NCBI RefSeq assembly: GCF_009760405.1
Contig: NZ_WRPP01000005.1
Span: 682,001 to 746,000, forward strand
Direction of reading: 5' to 3'
Source of the DNA: Nocardia terrae
GTDB taxonomy: Bacteria; Actinomycetota; Actinomycetes; Mycobacteriales; Mycobacteriaceae
Length of the DNA stretch: 64,000 nt
The notes below the pieces were generated by a model that worked only from the letters and a program-made list of their open reading frames with translations, was not told the DNA's origin and did no database searches. How positions within the stretch are numbered: position 1 is the stretch's first letter; every line of letters starts with the position of its first letter. Shown here piece by piece: positions 16,707-25,342 of the stretch. A program made the translations under genes and the position numbers.

Positions 16707-18551
16707 TCAGCTTCGGTGGGTGTAGCGCACCTGGCCCGGTTTGCTCCGGTCGTATTCGGCCCGTCCCGAGAGATATTGCGGCACACCCACTTCCCACCAG
16801 GCTCCGGCCTCGGTCCAGGCCGACGGGCGGGTGCGGACCACCACGACCGCGGGCCGATGTTCCACGGTGGCGGCGGTACGCGCCCGGGCGTAGGCGTCGC
16901 CGAACTCGCCGAGTTCGCTCGCGGTGAACACCGAGCAGCCCAGTGCGCGCGCGTGGGCGGCGAAGTCGACCCGGGGCGGTTCGGCGTGGTTGGTGCGGCA
17001 GTCGGCGTAGAAGTTGTTGAACGGCTGTGCGCCCTGCCCCTCCTGGAGACGGGCGATGACGGCGTAGCCATCGTTGTCGCAGACGACCGCCACCAGCGGA
17101 TGGCCCGCGAAGGCGGCGGAGAACAGCTCGGAGTTCAACATCAGGTAGGAGCCGTCCCCGAGCAGGGTGGTGACCAGGCCCTCCGGGTGCGCCATGGCCG
17201 CGCCCCACGCGCCCGCGAGTTCGTATCCCATGCAGGAGAACCCGTATTCGACGTCCATGGTGGGCTGGCCGCCCGCGGCACGCCAGCCGCCCACGAGCTC
17301 GCCGGGCAGGCCGCCGGAGGCGGTCATGACATAGTCCGAGGAGCCGCTGAGCTCATTGACGACGCCGACGATCTGGGCGTAGCTGGGCAGACCGGGGGCG
17401 GGGGCACGGAGTTTGTCGATGTGGGCGTCCCACTCGGCGCGCACCTGAGCCGCGCGTGCCGTCCAGTCCGAATCGACGCGCCAGTCCCGCAATTCGGGTC
17501 CCAGATCGTGCAGGGTCGCGTCGGCGTCGCCCACCAGCGCGAGCGCGCCGTGCTTGACCGCGTCGAAGCGGGCGGTATTGATATGGACCATACGGACTTC
17601 CGGGGCGAAGACCGTCCAGGACGCGGTGGTGAAATCCTGCAGGCGGGTGCCGACGGCCAGCACCACATCGGCCGCGGCGGCCAGCGTGTTCGCCGACGCC
17701 GCGCCGGTGACACCGAGCGGGCCGGCGTAGAGCGTGTGGTCGTGCGGGACCAGGGTGCGCCCGGCGGTCGTCTCGGTGACGGGGATGCCGTGCCGCAGCG
17801 CGAATTCCAGCGCCCGCTCGCCCGCCCCGGAATACCGGACTCCCCCGCCCAGGACCAGCAACGGCCGCCGCGCCTCGCGCAATACCTCGGCGGCCGCGGC
17901 GAGCGAGCGCCGATCGGGCCGCGGGCGCGGAACATGGTGCACCACCGGCTCGAACAGGGCGTCGGGGAAGTCATAGGTCTCGGCCTGCACGTCCTGCGGC
18001 AGCGCCAGCACCACCGGACCGGCCTCGGCCGGATCGGTCAGCACCCGCGCCACCTGCGGCAGGGTCGCGATCAGCTGCTCGGGCCGGGTGATGCGGTCGA
18101 AATACCGGCTCACCGCCCGGAACGCGTCGTTCACGGTGACCGTCGGATCCCCGAAGTGCTCGACCTGCTGCAGCACCGGATCGGGCGCGCGGCTGACGAA
18201 GGTGTCCCCGGGCAGCAACAGCAACGGCAGCCGATTCGCGTGCGCCACACCGGCGGCCGTCACCATGTTCAACGCGCCCGGCCCGATCGACGAGGTGGCG
18301 ATGCCGACCTGCCGCCGCTGGGTGGCCTTGGCCAATCCGACCGCGGCCAGCGCCATGCCCTCCTCGGTGTGCCCGCGCCATACCGGCAGCTCGTCGCGCC
18401 GCTCGGCCAGTGCGGTGCCCAGCCCGAGCACATTGCCGTGCCCGAAGATCCCGAAAACCGCGGGGAACAAGGGCACTTCATCACCGTCGAGGGTGGCCGA
18501 CCGCTGGGCCGTCAACCAGGCCACCAGCGCCTGCGCCGTCGTGAGCTTCAT
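16707..18551 (-). CDS. iolD: 3D-(3,5/4)-trihydroxycyclohexane-1,2-dione hydrolase (IolD)
   Basis: A 614-residue thiamine diphosphate enzyme that opens the inositol-derived ring to 5-deoxy-glucuronate. The N-terminal domain has the cofactor Glu in RGHTEEGMALAAVG and IATSSIGPGALNM. The C-terminal ThDP-binding domain has LLGDGSYLMLNSE, the GDG...N motif that binds Mg and diphosphate. The length fits IolD (about 620-640). It is last in the minus-strand iol run and overlaps iolB by 4 nt (ATGA), implying translational coupling. Acetolactate synthase-like enzymes share the fold, but the iol neighbours settle the call. Confidence 0.93.
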   Translation of the reverse strand: MKLTTAQALVAWLTAQRSATLDGDEVPLFPAVFGIFGHGNVLGLGTALAERRDELPVWRGHTEEGMALAAVGLAKATQRRQVGIATSSIGPGALNMVTAAGVAHANRLPLLLLPGDTFVSRAPDPVLQQVEHFGDPTVTVNDAFRAVSRYFDRITRPEQLIATLPQVARVLTDPAEAGPVVLALPQDVQAETYDFPDALFEPVVHHVPRPRPDRRSLAAAAEVLREARRPLLVLGGGVRYSGAGERALEFALRHGIPVTETTAGRTLVPHDHTLYAGPLGVTGAASANTLAAAADVVLAVGTRLQDFTTASWTVFAPEVRMVHINTARFDAVKHGALALVGDADATLHDLGPELRDWRVDSDWTARAAQVRAEWDAHIDKLRAPAPGLPSYAQIVGVVNELSGSSDYVMTASGGLPGELVGGWRAAGGQPTMDVEYGFSCMGYELAGAWGAAMAHPEGLVTTLLGDGSYLMLNSELFSAAFAGHPLVAVVCDNDGYAVIARLQEGQGAQPFNNFYADCRTNHAEPPRVDFAAHARALGCSVFTASELGEFGDAYARARTAATVEHRPAVVVVRTRPSAWTEAGAWWEVGVPQYLSGRAEYDRSKPGQVRYTHRS

Positions 18552-19438
18552 CCGAGCCGTCCTTCATGGGAGGTGACCGGGCACCGCGGATCCGACGCCT
18601 CCCGCGCCCACGCGTCCCGCACCCAGGCGTGCGCGGGGTCGTCGCAGAAGGCCATGGACCGCTCCGGCGCGGGACCGGCCAAAACGTTCAGGTAGTACAT
18701 GGGGTAGCCGGGCGCGGCGATGCACGGACCGTGGTAGCCGTGCGGCACGAGGAACACGTCCCCGTCGCGAACCGCGACATTCTCCTCGAGTGACCCGTCC
18801 GCGGTGTAGGTCCGATGCATGCCGAACCCCTCACGACCCGGCGTGATCCCGTCCCGTCCCGCGATGCGGAAGTAGTAGATCTCCTCGTTGACCACCTCGC
18901 ACTCCGACGCCTCGTCATGCTTGTGCGGCGGATACGACGACCAATTCCCGTCCGGCGTAATGAGTTCGCACGCGTTGAGCTTGTCCGCGTGCTCCCACAC
19001 TCCCGGCGTCCCGAAGTTCGTCACCTGCCGCGTCGCCCGCCCCGCGCCCCGCACCTCGACCGGAACCTGTTCGGCCGGACCGTATTTCGGTGTCAGGCGA
19101 TTCACGCACCGCGCCATCGGCAAGGCGACCTCGATCCCGTCCACCGTGGACAGCTCGACCTCCGCGTCCCTAGGCACATACGCGAAGTCCGTGACCCGCG
19201 TGAAAACCGAGTCCCTGCCCGCGAGTTCGAATACCAGCCCGTCCACCCGCACCGTGCACGCCCCGGCCAGCGGCAGTACGAACGCCTCGAACTCCCCCGT
19301 GCTCACCACCCGCCGCTCCCCCGCCGCCAGCCGCAGCACCCGCAATCCGGTGTACGACCACCCTGCGTCCTCCGGCGTCAACAACACGGGATCGCCTGCG
19401 TCGGCGAGTGTTCCGTAGGGCCGATGCAAATCCTTCAT
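18548..19438 (-). CDS. iolB: 5-deoxy-glucuronate isomerase (IolB)
   Basis: A 296-residue bicupin that converts 5-deoxy-D-glucuronate to 2-deoxy-5-keto-D-gluconate in inositol breakdown. Cupin metal ligands are visible in YPPHKHDE (about 170-177) with EEIYYFRI, and in VPHGYHGP (about 231-238). The start MKDLHRPYG is placed by a 4-nt ATGA overlap with the upstream aldolase gene. The reading frame stays open far upstream but that part is antisense to the neighbours and not coding. It overlaps iolD by 4 nt downstream. Confidence 0.93.
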   Translation of the reverse strand: MKDLHRPYGTLADAGDPVLLTPEDAGWSYTGLRVLRLAAGERRVVSTGEFEAFVLPLAGACTVRVDGLVFELAGRDSVFTRVTDFAYVPRDAEVELSTVDGIEVALPMARCVNRLTPKYGPAEQVPVEVRGAGRATRQVTNFGTPGVWEHADKLNACELITPDGNWSSYPPHKHDEASECEVVNEEIYYFRIAGRDGITPGREGFGMHRTYTADGSLEENVAVRDGDVFLVPHGYHGPCIAAPGYPMYYLNVLAGPAPERSMAFCDDPAHAWVRDAWAREASDPRCPVTSHEGRLG

Positions 19439-20328
19439 CTCGCCGCCTCCAGGACTTGGGCCGCCGCCTGGACCGCGCCCGCGACGTCGCCGTCGGGCGG
19501 GTAGAGCAGGCTGCGGCCGACGACCAGGCCGCGGGCGACGTCGTGACGCAAGGCCGCACCCCAGGACTTCAGGTCGGATTCCGGATCGCCCGAGGGCGCG
19601 CCGCCGAGGACGACGACGGGCAGGGTGGTGGCGTCGAGAACCGAGACATCGTCGGGCGCGGGGATTTTCAGCCAGGTATAGGCCGAGGTGACGCCCAGGC
19701 CGGAGGCCACGGTGATGGCGCGCTGCAGGGAGGCGGGGTCCTTGTGCATGGCCAGGGCGCCCGAGGCGTCGCGGGCGTACGGGAGGGGTTCGACCATGGC
19801 CATCAGGCCGTGTTCGGCCAGTTCGGAGACCGCGCGGGCGCAGGCTTCCAGGGTGGGGATGGTGCCGGGGTCCGAATCCACCAGGCGCAGCAGCATTTTG
19901 CCGCCGTCGAGGCGATATTTGAGCAGGGATTCGGCGTCGTAGCCGGTGAAGCGGTCGTCGATCTCCCAATCGGCCCCGGCCAATCCGCCGCGGTTCATGG
20001 AACCGATGACGATCTTCTCGTGGACCGCGTCGAGCAGCAGCAGTTCCTCGACGATGTCGGGTGAGCCGAGCACGCCGTCGACGGCGGGGTTGGCCAGCGC
20101 GATGAGCAGGCGTTCCAGCAGGGTGCGGCGGTCGGCCATGGCGGTGCGGTCCGCGCCGACGCCCAGCGCCCCGCGCGCCGGGTGGTCGGCGGCGACCAGG
20201 AACAGGGTTCCCTTGTCCGACAGTAGATTCGGCCGTCGGCGGCGGTCGGCGTAGGCCCGCCGGACCGCCTCGGGGTCGGTGGCGCGGGTGTGTAGCAGGT
20301 CGTACCAGCGCGCGTCGGTCAACTGCAC
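19435..20328 (-). CDS. DhnA-like class I aldolase in the iol operon (Cgl0159-type)
   Basis: A 297-residue (beta/alpha)8 protein with segments typical of DhnA/LacD-like aldolases: FLVAADHPARGALG near residue 43, DGVLGSPDIVEELLL, and GYDAESLLKYRLDGGKMLLRLVD. KIPAPDD around residue 220 contains a Lys that could form the Schiff base. In the Corynebacterium iol cluster a homologue sits next to iolC; I recall the family name Cgl0159 but have not checked it. It probably cleaves 2-deoxy-5-keto-gluconate-6-phosphate, replacing the class II IolJ. It overlaps iolC by 10 nt and iolB by 4 nt. Confidence 0.8.
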   Translation of the reverse strand: MQLTDARWYDLLHTRATDPEAVRRAYADRRRRPNLLSDKGTLFLVAADHPARGALGVGADRTAMADRRTLLERLLIALANPAVDGVLGSPDIVEELLLLDAVHEKIVIGSMNRGGLAGADWEIDDRFTGYDAESLLKYRLDGGKMLLRLVDSDPGTIPTLEACARAVSELAEHGLMAMVEPLPYARDASGALAMHKDPASLQRAITVASGLGVTSAYTWLKIPAPDDVSVLDATTLPVVVLGGAPSGDPESDLKSWGAALRHDVARGLVVGRSLLYPPDGDVAGAVQAAAQVLEAAR

Positions 20329-21260
20329 AGCATCTCCTCGATCTCGGCATCGGTCGGCATGGCGTCGGCGCAGGCCAGGCGGGAGGCCACCAGCGCACCG
20401 GCGGCATTGGCGTAGCTGGCCAGACGGTGCGGATCCCAGCCGGACAGCAGCCCGTGCGCGAGCGCGCCGCCGAAGCCGTCACCCGCGCCAAGTCCGCACA
20501 CCACCTCGACCGGGCAGGGCGGCACGGTCCAGCGTTCGGCCTCGGTGGCGATGAGCACGCCCTCGGCCCCGCGTTTGACCACGGCCAGCCGGACCCCGCG
20601 GGCCAGCAGGCGGTCGGCGGCCTCGTCAGGATCGGCCGTGCCGACGGCCACCTGCACCTCGGTCCTGTTGCCCACCACCACATTCACGTGATCGACCATC
20701 CAGCCGATCTCGGCGCGCGCGGTCTCCACATCGGGCCAGAACATGGGCCGGTAGTCCAGATCCAGCACGGTGTGGCCGCGCCGCGCACGGCGTTCCAGGA
20801 TCGCCCGCTGGGTGCTGCGGCCGGGCTCAGCACTCACCCCGGTGCCGGTCACCCACAGCAGCGGCACGGAATCCACGACATCCCAGGGGATCTCGTTCTC
20901 GGTCAGCGTGAGGTCCGGCGCGATCGGCAGCCGGTAGAACAGCAGCGGCGGATCCGCGGGCGGATTGAGCTCGCAGAACACCACGGGCGTCTGCAGATTC
21001 GCCGCCGTGCCCACATACCGTGCCGAAACACCGAACCCCTCCAGCGCGTCCCGTACGAAATCGCCGAACCCGTCCGGCCCCACCTTGGTGAGCACCGCGG
21101 CGCGGCGACCCAGCCGCGCCGCCGCCACCGCCACATTGGTGGCCGTCCCGCCAAGGGATTTCGCGAAGGTCCGCACCTCGGCGAGCGGTACGCCACTCTG
21201 TTCGGGATACAGGTCGACGCCGACCCGTCCGACCGTCAGTACTTCCAACTCGGTCACCAC
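20319..21260 (-). CDS. iolC: 5-dehydro-2-deoxygluconokinase (IolC), PfkB family
   Basis: A 313-residue ribokinase-fold sugar kinase that phosphorylates 2-deoxy-5-keto-gluconate. It opens with VGRVGVDLYPEQ, followed by the PfkB Gly-rich motif SLGGTATNVAVAAARLG. The second signature, CGLGAGDGFGGALAHG near residue 253, carries the catalytic Asp and anion hole. The start is GTG, with a second GTG one codon later. It follows the ABC ATPase gene by 10 nt. Context with iolB and iolD fixes the substrate. Confidence 0.92.
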   Translation of the reverse strand: MVTELEVLTVGRVGVDLYPEQSGVPLAEVRTFAKSLGGTATNVAVAAARLGRRAAVLTKVGPDGFGDFVRDALEGFGVSARYVGTAANLQTPVVFCELNPPADPPLLFYRLPIAPDLTLTENEIPWDVVDSVPLLWVTGTGVSAEPGRSTQRAILERRARRGHTVLDLDYRPMFWPDVETARAEIGWMVDHVNVVVGNRTEVQVAVGTADPDEAADRLLARGVRLAVVKRGAEGVLIATEAERWTVPPCPVEVVCGLGAGDGFGGALAHGLLSGWDPHRLASYANAAGALVASRLACADAMPTDAEIEEMLCS

Positions 21261-21270
21261 ACCAACTTCC

Positions 21271-22083
21271 TCACGACACCACTCGCTCCAATTCGTGTTG
21301 CAGCGCTTCGAGTTCCGCGCCGCCGGACATCTGCCGGGTCAGCTCGGTGAGATCGATCTGCGACTTCTCGTAGCTGCCGAGCTGGGCGCCCCGTTTCAGC
21401 AACAGGAAACGGTCGCCGACCGGGTAGGCGTGATGCGGGTTGTGTGTGATGAGCACGACGCCCAGCCCGCGATCGCGGGCCTGGACGACATAGCGCAACA
21501 CCACACCGGCCTGCTTCACGCCCAGCGCCGCGGTCGGCTCGTCGAGAATGAGCACCTTCGCCCCGTAGTGCACAGCCCGCGCGATGGCCACGCATTGCCG
21601 TTGACCGCCGGACAGCGTCCCGACCGGCTGCTCCAGATCGGGGATGTCGATCCCCATGTCGGCCAGTCCCTTTCGGGCGATGTCCTGGGCCTGCTTGCGA
21701 TCGAGCATCTCGATCGGCCCGTACCGCTTCACCGGCTCGGAGCCGAGCACGAAATTGCGCCACACGCTCATCAGCGGCACCACGGCCAGATCCTGGTAGA
21801 CCGTGGCGATGCCCAGGTCCAGAGCCGCACGCGGCGAGGACAATCGCATGGACTCGCCCTCGATGATCAGTTCCCCGCTGTCGTGCTGGTGCACGCCCGC
21901 CAGGATCTTGATCAGCGTCGACTTGCCCGCGCCGTTGTCGCCCAGCACGCAGGTGACCTCACCGGCCTTCACCACCGTCGACACATCGCGCAGCGCCACC
22001 ACGCCGCCGTAACTCTTTCCGATGCCGATCGTTTCGATCAACGGCACCCCGGTCGCCTCCGGCGTCCCCGTCTGCTCGGTCAT
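21271..22083 (-). CDS. Sugar (inositol) ABC transporter ATPase
   Basis: A 270-residue single-domain ATPase. Visible motifs are Walker A GDNGAGKST (around residue 44), the signature LSGGQRQC, Walker B VLILDEPTAAL and the switch His in VVLITHNPHH. Most carbohydrate CUT2 ATPases carry two fused ATPase domains (about 500 residues); this one is of the single-domain kind that works as a homodimer. It overlaps the permease gene by 4 nt. It is one of three transporter genes inside the iol run, so inositol uptake is inferred. Confidence 0.9.
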   Translation of the reverse strand: MTEQTGTPEATGVPLIETIGIGKSYGGVVALRDVSTVVKAGEVTCVLGDNGAGKSTLIKILAGVHQHDSGELIIEGESMRLSSPRAALDLGIATVYQDLAVVPLMSVWRNFVLGSEPVKRYGPIEMLDRKQAQDIARKGLADMGIDIPDLEQPVGTLSGGQRQCVAIARAVHYGAKVLILDEPTAALGVKQAGVVLRYVVQARDRGLGVVLITHNPHHAYPVGDRFLLLKRGAQLGSYEKSQIDLTELTRQMSGGAELEALQHELERVVS

Positions 22084-23135
22084 CGGCGTACCCTTTCCGC
22101 CCGCTTCTTGAATGCGTTGTTGACCAGTACGGCCGAGAACAGCAGCACGCCGAGGAACAGCATGAACCAGTCACTGTTCCAGCCCGCCAGCACGATTCCC
22201 TGCCGCGCCATGCCGAAGATGAGCGCCCCGATGGCCGCACCCACCACCGAACCGAAACCGCCGGTGAGCAGGCAGCCGCCGATCACCGCGGCGATGATGT
22301 ACTGGAACTCCAGTCCCACACCCTGATTGGCCTGCACGCTGGCGAAGCGCATGAGATTGCACGCGCCCACGATCCAGCCCGCGAAGGCGGTGGTCATGAA
22401 CAGCAGGATCTTGGTGCGGGTCGCGGGCACGCCCACCGCCCGCGCCGTCGGCAGCGAACCGCCGACCGCGAAGATCCAGTTGCCGAACCGGGTGCGCACC
22501 AGCACGATCGCCGCGATGGCGGTGACCACGATCCACCACACCACCGAAGCCTGGATGCTGGCGCTGCCGATCTTCGTCGTGGAGGCGAAAACCCAACCGG
22601 CGGACTGATATCCGCCCGCACTGCGCACACCCGAGACCTGCACGGTGCCGGTGGCCCAGCGCGTCACACCGAGATTCAGGCCCTGCAGCGCCAGGAACGT
22701 GCCCAGGGTGACGATGAAGCTGGGCAGTCCCGTGCGCATCACCACCCAGCCGTTGAGCGCGCCGACGGTGAGCGCGAAGACCAGCGAAACCGCCAGGCCC
22801 AGCCACACATTCCAGCCCGCGTGCACCGCGAGCAGGCCGGTGATCAGCGCGGTGGAGGCGGTCATCACGCCGGTGGACAGGTCGAATTCGCCGCCGATCA
22901 TGAGCAGGGCCACCGCCACCGCCATGATGCCCAGCGTCGAGGCATCGTCCAGCCAGGTCGAAATGCCCAGCGGCTTCACGAATTTCGTGGTGATGACGGT
23001 GAAGAAGAGGAACACCACCACCGCGCCCAGCAGCGCGCCCACCTCGGGGCGGGCCACCAGCCGGTTGAGAATGGCCAGCCGGTCCGGTGGCGGGGTCGCC
23101 GGCGCGGTCTCGGATGTCGTTGTCGTAGCAGTCAT
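22080..23135 (-). CDS. Sugar (inositol) ABC transporter permease, CUT2/RbsC type
   Basis: A 351-residue permease with about nine or ten hydrophobic helices, including FLFFTVITTKF, LGIMAVAVALLMIGGEFDLSTG and a late conserved EFQYIIAAVIGGCLLTGGFGSVVGAAIGA. These are hallmarks of the RbsC branch. The true start is MTATTTTSE; the frame is open for another 160 codons upstream, but that region is the other strand of the binding-protein gene. It overlaps the ATPase by 4 nt and follows the binding protein by 20 nt. Confidence 0.92.
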   Translation of the reverse strand: MTATTTTSETAPATPPPDRLAILNRLVARPEVGALLGAVVVFLFFTVITTKFVKPLGISTWLDDASTLGIMAVAVALLMIGGEFDLSTGVMTASTALITGLLAVHAGWNVWLGLAVSLVFALTVGALNGWVVMRTGLPSFIVTLGTFLALQGLNLGVTRWATGTVQVSGVRSAGGYQSAGWVFASTTKIGSASIQASVVWWIVVTAIAAIVLVRTRFGNWIFAVGGSLPTARAVGVPATRTKILLFMTTAFAGWIVGACNLMRFASVQANQGVGLEFQYIIAAVIGGCLLTGGFGSVVGAAIGALIFGMARQGIVLAGWNSDWFMLFLGVLLFSAVLVNNAFKKRAERVRR

Positions 23136-23155
23136 GTCATTCACTCCCGGCCCGC

Positions 23156-24151
23156 TCACCGTGTGCCCTGGCCGACGAGCGCGGCAATGGCTTCGACATT
23201 GGATTTGTCCACGAACGCCGGACCGGTCTGCACCGGATGGCCGCCGCCGACGGTGTTCAGGTTCGACTTGTAGAGCTTCAACATGACCACGGGCAGATAG
23301 CCCTGCTCGTACTGCTGCTGATCCACCGCGAACAGCAGGCTCCCGGCCCGGATGGCGTTCACCACATCGGAATTCAGGTCGAAGGTCGCGACGGTGGCCT
23401 TGGAGGTGGACTCCTTCACCGCGTCCACCGCGCGGGCCGCGATCTGCGAGTTCAAGGTCAGCACCGCGTCGATCGAGCGATCGGCCTCGAGCGCGCCCTT
23501 GATCCGGGACTGCACATCGGTCGGGTTGTTGATGTCGACCTGCAACGTGGTCGCGGTGCCGAAGCCCGTCGTCGCGCCGGCGCAGCGTTCGTTCGCGCCG
23601 ACGTTCCCGGCCTCGTGGATCACGCACAGCATCTTGTGCTTTCCGGCGTCGGCCAAGCGCTTACCGGCGGATTCACCGGCCATGCGCTCACTCTGGCCGA
23701 CATGGCCGATGGCGCCGAACTGGACGCTCTCGGCCTCACCGGAGTTGATGGTCACCACCGGAATGCCCGCGGCGACCGCCTTCTCCACCGACGGCTTCAG
23801 CGCGTCCGGATTGGCCATCGACACCACCAGCCCGTCCACACCCTGGGCCACCGCATTGTCGATCAGCTTGGCCTGCTGGGTCGGATCGCCCGAGGAGTTG
23901 TACTCGACCCGGACACCCAGATCCTTCCCGGCGGCCTCCGCGCCGTTCTTGACCACATTCCAGAAGGCGTCACCCGGGGAGCCGTGGGTCACCACGGCCA
24001 CCGACTTCAAGGTGCCCACCGCGGCCGGAGCCTGCGTGGGTCCGGTGACATCGGCGCCCGGGCCGCTACAGGCGGCGAGCACGGCCGCCGCGGCCAGCCA
24101 GGGCGACAAGCGCAGCCACCGCGGGCGGCGCGAGCGAGGATTCGCGGACAT
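23156..24151 (-). CDS. Sugar (inositol) ABC transporter substrate-binding lipoprotein
   Basis: A 331-residue periplasmic-binding-protein type 1 (RbsB-like) lipoprotein. The signal peptide ends in the lipobox VLAAC, giving a lipid-anchored Cys at about residue 27. The fold is shown by VAVVTHGSPGDAFWNVVKNGAEAAGKDLGV and by AVAQGVDGLVVSMANPDALKPSV. A strong GGAGGTGA box precedes the ATG, which fixes the start against a longer frame to 24235. It lies 19 nt after iolE and delivers the ligand, probably myo-inositol, to the permease below. Confidence 0.92.
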   Translation of the reverse strand: MSANPRSRRPRWLRLSPWLAAAAVLAACSGPGADVTGPTQAPAAVGTLKSVAVVTHGSPGDAFWNVVKNGAEAAGKDLGVRVEYNSSGDPTQQAKLIDNAVAQGVDGLVVSMANPDALKPSVEKAVAAGIPVVTINSGEAESVQFGAIGHVGQSERMAGESAGKRLADAGKHKMLCVIHEAGNVGANERCAGATTGFGTATTLQVDINNPTDVQSRIKGALEADRSIDAVLTLNSQIAARAVDAVKESTSKATVATFDLNSDVVNAIRAGSLLFAVDQQQYEQGYLPVVMLKLYKSNLNTVGGGHPVQTGPAFVDKSNVEAIAALVGQGTR

Positions 24152-24170
24152 CGTCGTCTTCACCTCCCCA

Positions 24171-25073
24171 CTAAATCCGAGCCGAGGCGAGACCCGAGCC
24201 GATCTCGGCCAGGTGTCGCAGACTTTCTCGGGCATCGGCGGTCGGCGCGGCCGCGGAATCGCCGGGACGCAGCGCGGTGTCCTGCTCGATCACGTACCAG
24301 CCGCGGTAGCCGGCGGCGTGCGCCTCGCGGACCAGGGCGGCGATATCGACGTCGCCCGCGCCCAGCGGGACATAGAGCCCGCGGCGGACGGCCTCGCTGT
24401 ATTCGACGCCGCCGGAGCGCACTTCGGCGGCCAGGGCGGCGCGCACGTCCTTGAGATGGATATGACCGATGCGGTCGCCGTGGCGGCGGGCCAGCTCGAC
24501 CGGGTCGGTGCCGCCGATCAGCAGGTGCCCGGTGTCCAGGCACAGATCCAGATCGGAGTCGGCCAGGAAGCGATCCACCTCGGCGGTCGTCTCGACATGC
24601 GTGCCGACGTGCGGGTGCACGGCGACCCGCAGGCCGTGCTCGGCCGCGATATCCGCTATCGACGCGGCGGTGTCCACCAGGGTTCGCCATTCGTGATCGC
24701 TGAGCGGCGCGCGAGTGTCGTAGCCGTCCTCACCGGTCGCGGCGGCCAGCACCATGATCTCGGCTCCGGCGGCGGCGAACATCGCGGCGGCGGTACGGGC
24801 CGCGGCCAGCGCGCGGCTCGGTTCCCGGTGCAGCGCCAGGGCGAGGAATCCGCCCACGGGCGCAATCCCGTAGTCGTTCAGGCATTTCCGTAGCTCGGCC
24901 GGGTCGTCGGGTAGATACCCGGGCGGCCCGAACTCGGTGGCTGCCAAGCCCAGTCCCGCCATCTCCGTCAGGACCGTTCCGGGGTCGAGGACATGGCCCC
25001 AGCCCGGAACTTCGCAGACTCCCCAGGAGATCGGCGCGGCAGCGATACGCAGTGGATGGATCGATTCGGTCAT
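24171..25073 (-). CDS. iolE: Xylose isomerase-like barrel protein, probable inosose dehydratase (IolE/IolH type)
   Basis: A 300-residue TIM-barrel protein of the sugar isomerase/epimerase superfamily. It opens with IAAAPISWGVCEVPGWGHVLDP, then has metal-site segments VAVHPHVGTHVETT (His), LCLDTGHLLIGG (Asp, His) and GHIHLKDVRA (His). IolE dehydrates 2-keto-myo-inositol, the IolG product, to the dione used by IolD. An IolH or IolI isomerase role cannot be excluded. The start MTESIHPL follows GGGAAG. It is the promoter-proximal gene of the minus-strand iol operon. Confidence 0.78.
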   Translation of the reverse strand: MTESIHPLRIAAAPISWGVCEVPGWGHVLDPGTVLTEMAGLGLAATEFGPPGYLPDDPAELRKCLNDYGIAPVGGFLALALHREPSRALAAARTAAAMFAAAGAEIMVLAAATGEDGYDTRAPLSDHEWRTLVDTAASIADIAAEHGLRVAVHPHVGTHVETTAEVDRFLADSDLDLCLDTGHLLIGGTDPVELARRHGDRIGHIHLKDVRAALAAEVRSGGVEYSEAVRRGLYVPLGAGDVDIAALVREAHAAGYRGWYVIEQDTALRPGDSAAAPTADARESLRHLAEIGSGLASARI

Positions 25074-25108
25074 CGGCACTTCCCAGACCCGTCGTATGTA
25101 CTCCCTCA

Positions 25109-25122
25109 TTGGAGCGCTCCAA
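25109..25122. promoter_or_regulatory. LacI-type operator O1 of the iol operon
   Basis: A perfect 14-bp palindrome, TTGGAGCGCTCCAA. The GAGCGCTC core is the usual type for LacI-family repressors. It lies immediately downstream of the predicted -10 element of the minus-strand iol promoter, so a bound repressor would block initiation. It shares the core with the second site at 25246-25257. Confidence 0.8.
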
Positions 25123-25123
25123 C

Positions 25124-25151
25124 AATGTAACCTGGCTCACTCCCGTGTCAA
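25124..25151 (-). promoter_or_regulatory. Promoter of the minus-strand iol operon
   Basis: Reading the minus strand, a consensus -35 TTGACA (25146-25151) is separated by 16 bp from a -10 TACATT (25124-25129). The operator O1 follows directly. This is a near-consensus housekeeping promoter placed 50 bp before the first gene. Confidence 0.7.
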
Positions 25152-25245
25152 GAGTGCGACCTGCCGCGAAAACCCGTGTGCGACCACGAAAAATGATGCC
25201 TTCCAGGCCAAATGAAGACCGGAACTCATGCCCTGAATATCCGAT

Positions 25246-25257
25246 TAGAGCGCTCTA
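25246..25257. promoter_or_regulatory. LacI-type operator O2 of the iol regulator
   Basis: A perfect 12-bp palindrome, TAGAGCGCTCTA, with the same GAGCGCTC core as O1, 137 bp away. It lies 86 bp before the LacI start codon, near a weak TTGCTT/TAGCGT promoter-like pair (25258-25263 and 25282-25287). It would give autoregulation, and two sites allow looping across the divergent promoters. Confidence 0.75.
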
Positions 25258-25342
25258 TTGCTTCGCTCGGTGGCAACGCTGTAGCGTGCGACACACACCG
25301 ACCGAACCACCGAATCCCATCGCGACTGCCCCGGAGGCGACC

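Noticed and set aside
18548..20683. A 711-codon open frame on the minus strand covering iolB and beyond.
   Set aside because: Only the last 296 codons are coding (iolB). The upstream part is Arg/Pro-rich, overlaps the aldolase and iolC genes on the same strand in another frame and has no family features.
22080..23627. Long N-terminal extension of the ABC permease.
   Set aside because: The extension lies inside the binding-protein gene in another frame, and the permease has a clean start at 23135 with normal length.
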